From: UBA12026 sp035291405
GTDB lineage: Bacteria; Patescibacteriota; Microgenomatia; UBA8517
Direction of reading: 5' to 3'
NCBI GenBank assembly: GCA_035291405.1
Contig: DATDSD010000039.1
Span: forward strand, 1 to 15,564
DNA length: 15,564 bases
Part shown: positions 14,140 to 15,564 of the stretch, one piece after another
Position numbering within the stretch: the stretch's first letter is position 1
How the letters are laid out: every line of letters begins with the position of its first letter
Notes under the pieces: generated by a model
Databases searched by the model: none
What the model saw: the letters and a program-made list of their open reading frames with translations, nothing else
What the model was told of the DNA's origin: nothing
Position numbers and translations under genes: made by a program

Positions 14140-15564
14140 AAAGTTAATTTTAACATTACTTTAATTCTTTTTTCTGCCTTAGTTTTTAGACTTTTTATTT
14201 CCAATTTTGGAACGTTACAACTTGATCATGGAACTTTTGTTGCTTGGGCAAACTCACTAGCGGAAACAGGCTTTAAAAACTTTTACAACGGTTGGTCTGA
14301 TTACCTTCCGGGATATCTTTATGTATTGTGGCTGTTGGGAAAGATAAATTTAATATTTCCAGAATTGCAGACAATTATATTTAAATTACCTGCAATTTTT
14401 GCAGATCTCTTGATTGGATACTTAATTTATAAAATTTTAAATAAGGAGAAAACTACAAAAAAATGGGCGATTGCGGGAAGCCTCTTTTATCTTTTTAATC
14501 CTGCAATTTTTGCCAATTCGTCGCTTTGGGGACAGGTAGACAGCTTAACTGCCTTATTTTCTTTATTTTCTGTTTTTATTTTTCCAACCAGCTTTATACT
14601 ATCAGCTATAAGTTTAGCAATAGGTACTTTAATAAAACCACAAGCCGCGTTTATTTTGCCTGCAATTTTATATTTATTCATGAAAGAGAAACCTAAGCTT
14701 AATAAACTTATAATGTATTGTTTAACGGGTTTGACTATATTTGTTGCCGGATTTATTCCTTTTAACAACACTGGTAATCTATTTAAGTTTATTTCAGAAA
14801 GGCTCTTAGTATCTGCTGGTCAATATCCATATGGATCTGTTAATGCCTTTTCATTTTGGGCACTTTTTGGTTTTTGGAAACCAGACGGTATAAATTTTTG
14901 GATAGGACTTGGAATATCAGTAATAATAATTTTGGGTATAACGATCTTAATATTTAAGAAAAAAATTTCCAATGGTCAATATCTAGTTTCTTTTGTTTCA
15001 CTTCTGGTTACTTTTTTATTCTTAACCAGGATGCATGAAAGACATCTTTTGCCTGTACTTGCTCCATTATTAATTTCTGTTGCAACAAATCCATTTTTGA
15101 TAGTTGTATATGCTGGATTATCCTTAACCTATACAGCTAACTTGGCGTATGCATATTATTGGATTTCTGATAATTTTATAGAAATATTTAACCCTGTTTT
15201 CATAAAAGTGTTTGTGATTACTAATATTTCACTTCTAGTTTTAACTGTCTATTCAATTATTAAAAAGATCAATATCAAATTTAAATTTAAGTTAAGAAAA
15301 GTTATTACAAAGAGCTATTTTTCTAACAAGGATATTTCAGATAAATTAAATAAAATTTTTTTGATTGCGATTTTATTATTTAGTCTTGGTACAAGGGTTT
15401 ATCAATTAAATTTACCAAAAGAAAAATATTTTGATGAAGTTTATCATGCTTTTACGGCAGGATTAGTCTTACATAATGATCCTAAGGCTTGGGAATGGTG
15501 GAATCCACACCCAGAAGGTTTTGCATATGAGTGGACTCATCCACCACTTGCCAAATTAGGGATG
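14107..15564 (+). CDS. fused GT-C mannosyltransferase-like protein and protein O-mannosyltransferase (3' end outside window)
   Basis: The frame opens at ATG 14107 and is still open at the window edge after 486 codons. Residues 1 to about 370 form a complete polytopic module of DUF2029/PIG-M type: GWSDYLPGYLYVLW, NPAIFANSSLWGQVDSL (with Trp141, Gly142, Gln143, Asp145), IKPQAAFILPAIL, SVNAFSFWAL and TRMHERHLLPVLAP (Met309-His313), like the H-E-R-Y-L-F-P element of lipid-sugar-dependent mannosyltransferases. A basic linker with KFKFKLRKVITK follows. From about residue 411 a second module starts as a GT39 protein O-mannosyltransferase: a membrane segment, KEKYFDEVYHAFTAG with the Asp443-Glu444 pair expected in the catalytic first loop, and FAYEWTHPPLAKLGM with His478-Pro479-Pro480. 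Donors are probably polyprenyl-phosphate sugars; the exact sugar is inferred. Confidence 0.85.
   Translation, partial: MKFCQKFKFFHKVNFNITLILFSALVFRLFISNFGTLQLDHGTFVAWANSLAETGFKNFYNGWSDYLPGYLYVLWLLGKINLIFPELQTIIFKLPAIFADLLIGYLIYKILNKEKTTKKWAIAGSLFYLFNPAIFANSSLWGQVDSLTALFSLFSVFIFPTSFILSAISLAIGTLIKPQAAFILPAILYLFMKEKPKLNKLIMYCLTGLTIFVAGFIPFNNTGNLFKFISERLLVSAGQYPYGSVNAFSFWALFGFWKPDGINFWIGLGISVIIILGITILIFKKKISNGQYLVSFVSLLVTFLFLTRMHERHLLPVLAPLLISVATNPFLIVVYAGLSLTYTANLAYAYYWISDNFIEIFNPVFIKVFVITNISLLVLTVYSIIKKINIKFKFKLRKVITKSYFSNKDISDKLNKIFLIAILLFSLGTRVYQLNLPKEKYFDEVYHAFTAGLVLHNDPKAWEWWNPHPEGFAYEWTHPPLAKLGM
14147..14155 (-). promoter_or_regulatory. extended -10 of the paralogous GT-C operon
   Basis: On the minus strand TGTTAAAAT (TG, one base, TAAAAT with five of six matches) ends 7 bases before the GTG at 14139. 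It sits inside the coding sequence of the divergent plus-strand glycosyltransferase. No -35 match is seen. Confidence 0.45.

Noticed and set aside
14487..14771. 94-codon minus-strand open frame inside the GT-C/PMT fusion
   Set aside because: It is antisense to conserved WGQVD and KPQAAF motifs, with no family features of its own.
1..15564. Alternative genetic code with TGA read as glycine, known in some CPR lineages
   Set aside because: TGA terminates the aminotransferase, helicase-nuclease and second FemABX genes at their expected lengths, and no gene needs read-through.
1..15564. CRISPR arrays, tRNA or rRNA genes, insertion sequences, phage genes
   Set aside because: No spaced repeats, cloverleaf-like sequences, transposase motifs or terminal inverted repeats were found while reading both strands.

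Overview
The window is about 15.6 kb of AT-rich, densely packed bacterial DNA. It uses the standard bacterial code: TGA ends several genes and is not read through. Several things point to a Candidate Phyla Radiation (Patescibacteria) genome, probably Microgenomates-like: short FemABX-family proteins, an LCP protein with a cysteine-bearing insert, a shortened UvrD, a TrpR-like start next to a small membrane protein, starts with no Shine-Dalgarno sequence, and almost no intergenic space. The phylum is inferred from protein style; no rRNA or marker gene is present.

Layout. 1-441 (minus): the beginning of a TrpR/YerC-like regulator (cut by the window edge) and a small membrane protein. 425-5498 (plus): rmuC, a class-III PLP aminotransferase, and a large UvrD-type helicase fused to an iron-sulfur PD-(D/E)XK nuclease. 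5505-7772 (minus): an unrecognised 61-residue protein, an ASCH/DUF3850 protein and two tandem FemABX-family transferases. 7830-8765 (plus): a deoxynucleoside/thymidylate-kinase-like P-loop protein. 8766-10589 (minus): a compact UvrD/PcrA helicase. 10608-11525 (plus): an LytR-CpsA-Psr ligase. 11504-11791: a small frame-broken reading frame. 11763-14139 (minus): two tandem paralogous polytopic GT-C-like proteins. 14107-end (plus): a GT-C enzyme of DUF2029/PIG-M type fused to the start of a protein O-mannosyltransferase (GT39) module, running off the window.

Themes. One group handles DNA repair and recombination (RmuC, helicase-nuclease, UvrD). The other builds and decorates the cell surface (FemX-like aminoacyl transferases, LCP ligase, four GT-C modules). 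No prophage, CRISPR, insertion sequence, tRNA or rRNA is visible.

The most interesting structural signal is regulatory. For nearly every gene that begins a transcription unit, a -10-like hexamer (often TATAAT, or TGN plus a near match) ends only 4-8 bases before the start codon, and no Shine-Dalgarno sequence is seen. This is the signature expected of leaderless mRNAs. At two divergent pairs (425/441 and 14107/14139) the coding starts overlap, so each gene's promoter lies inside the other's coding sequence; at a third (10589/10608) the two -10 elements physically overlap.
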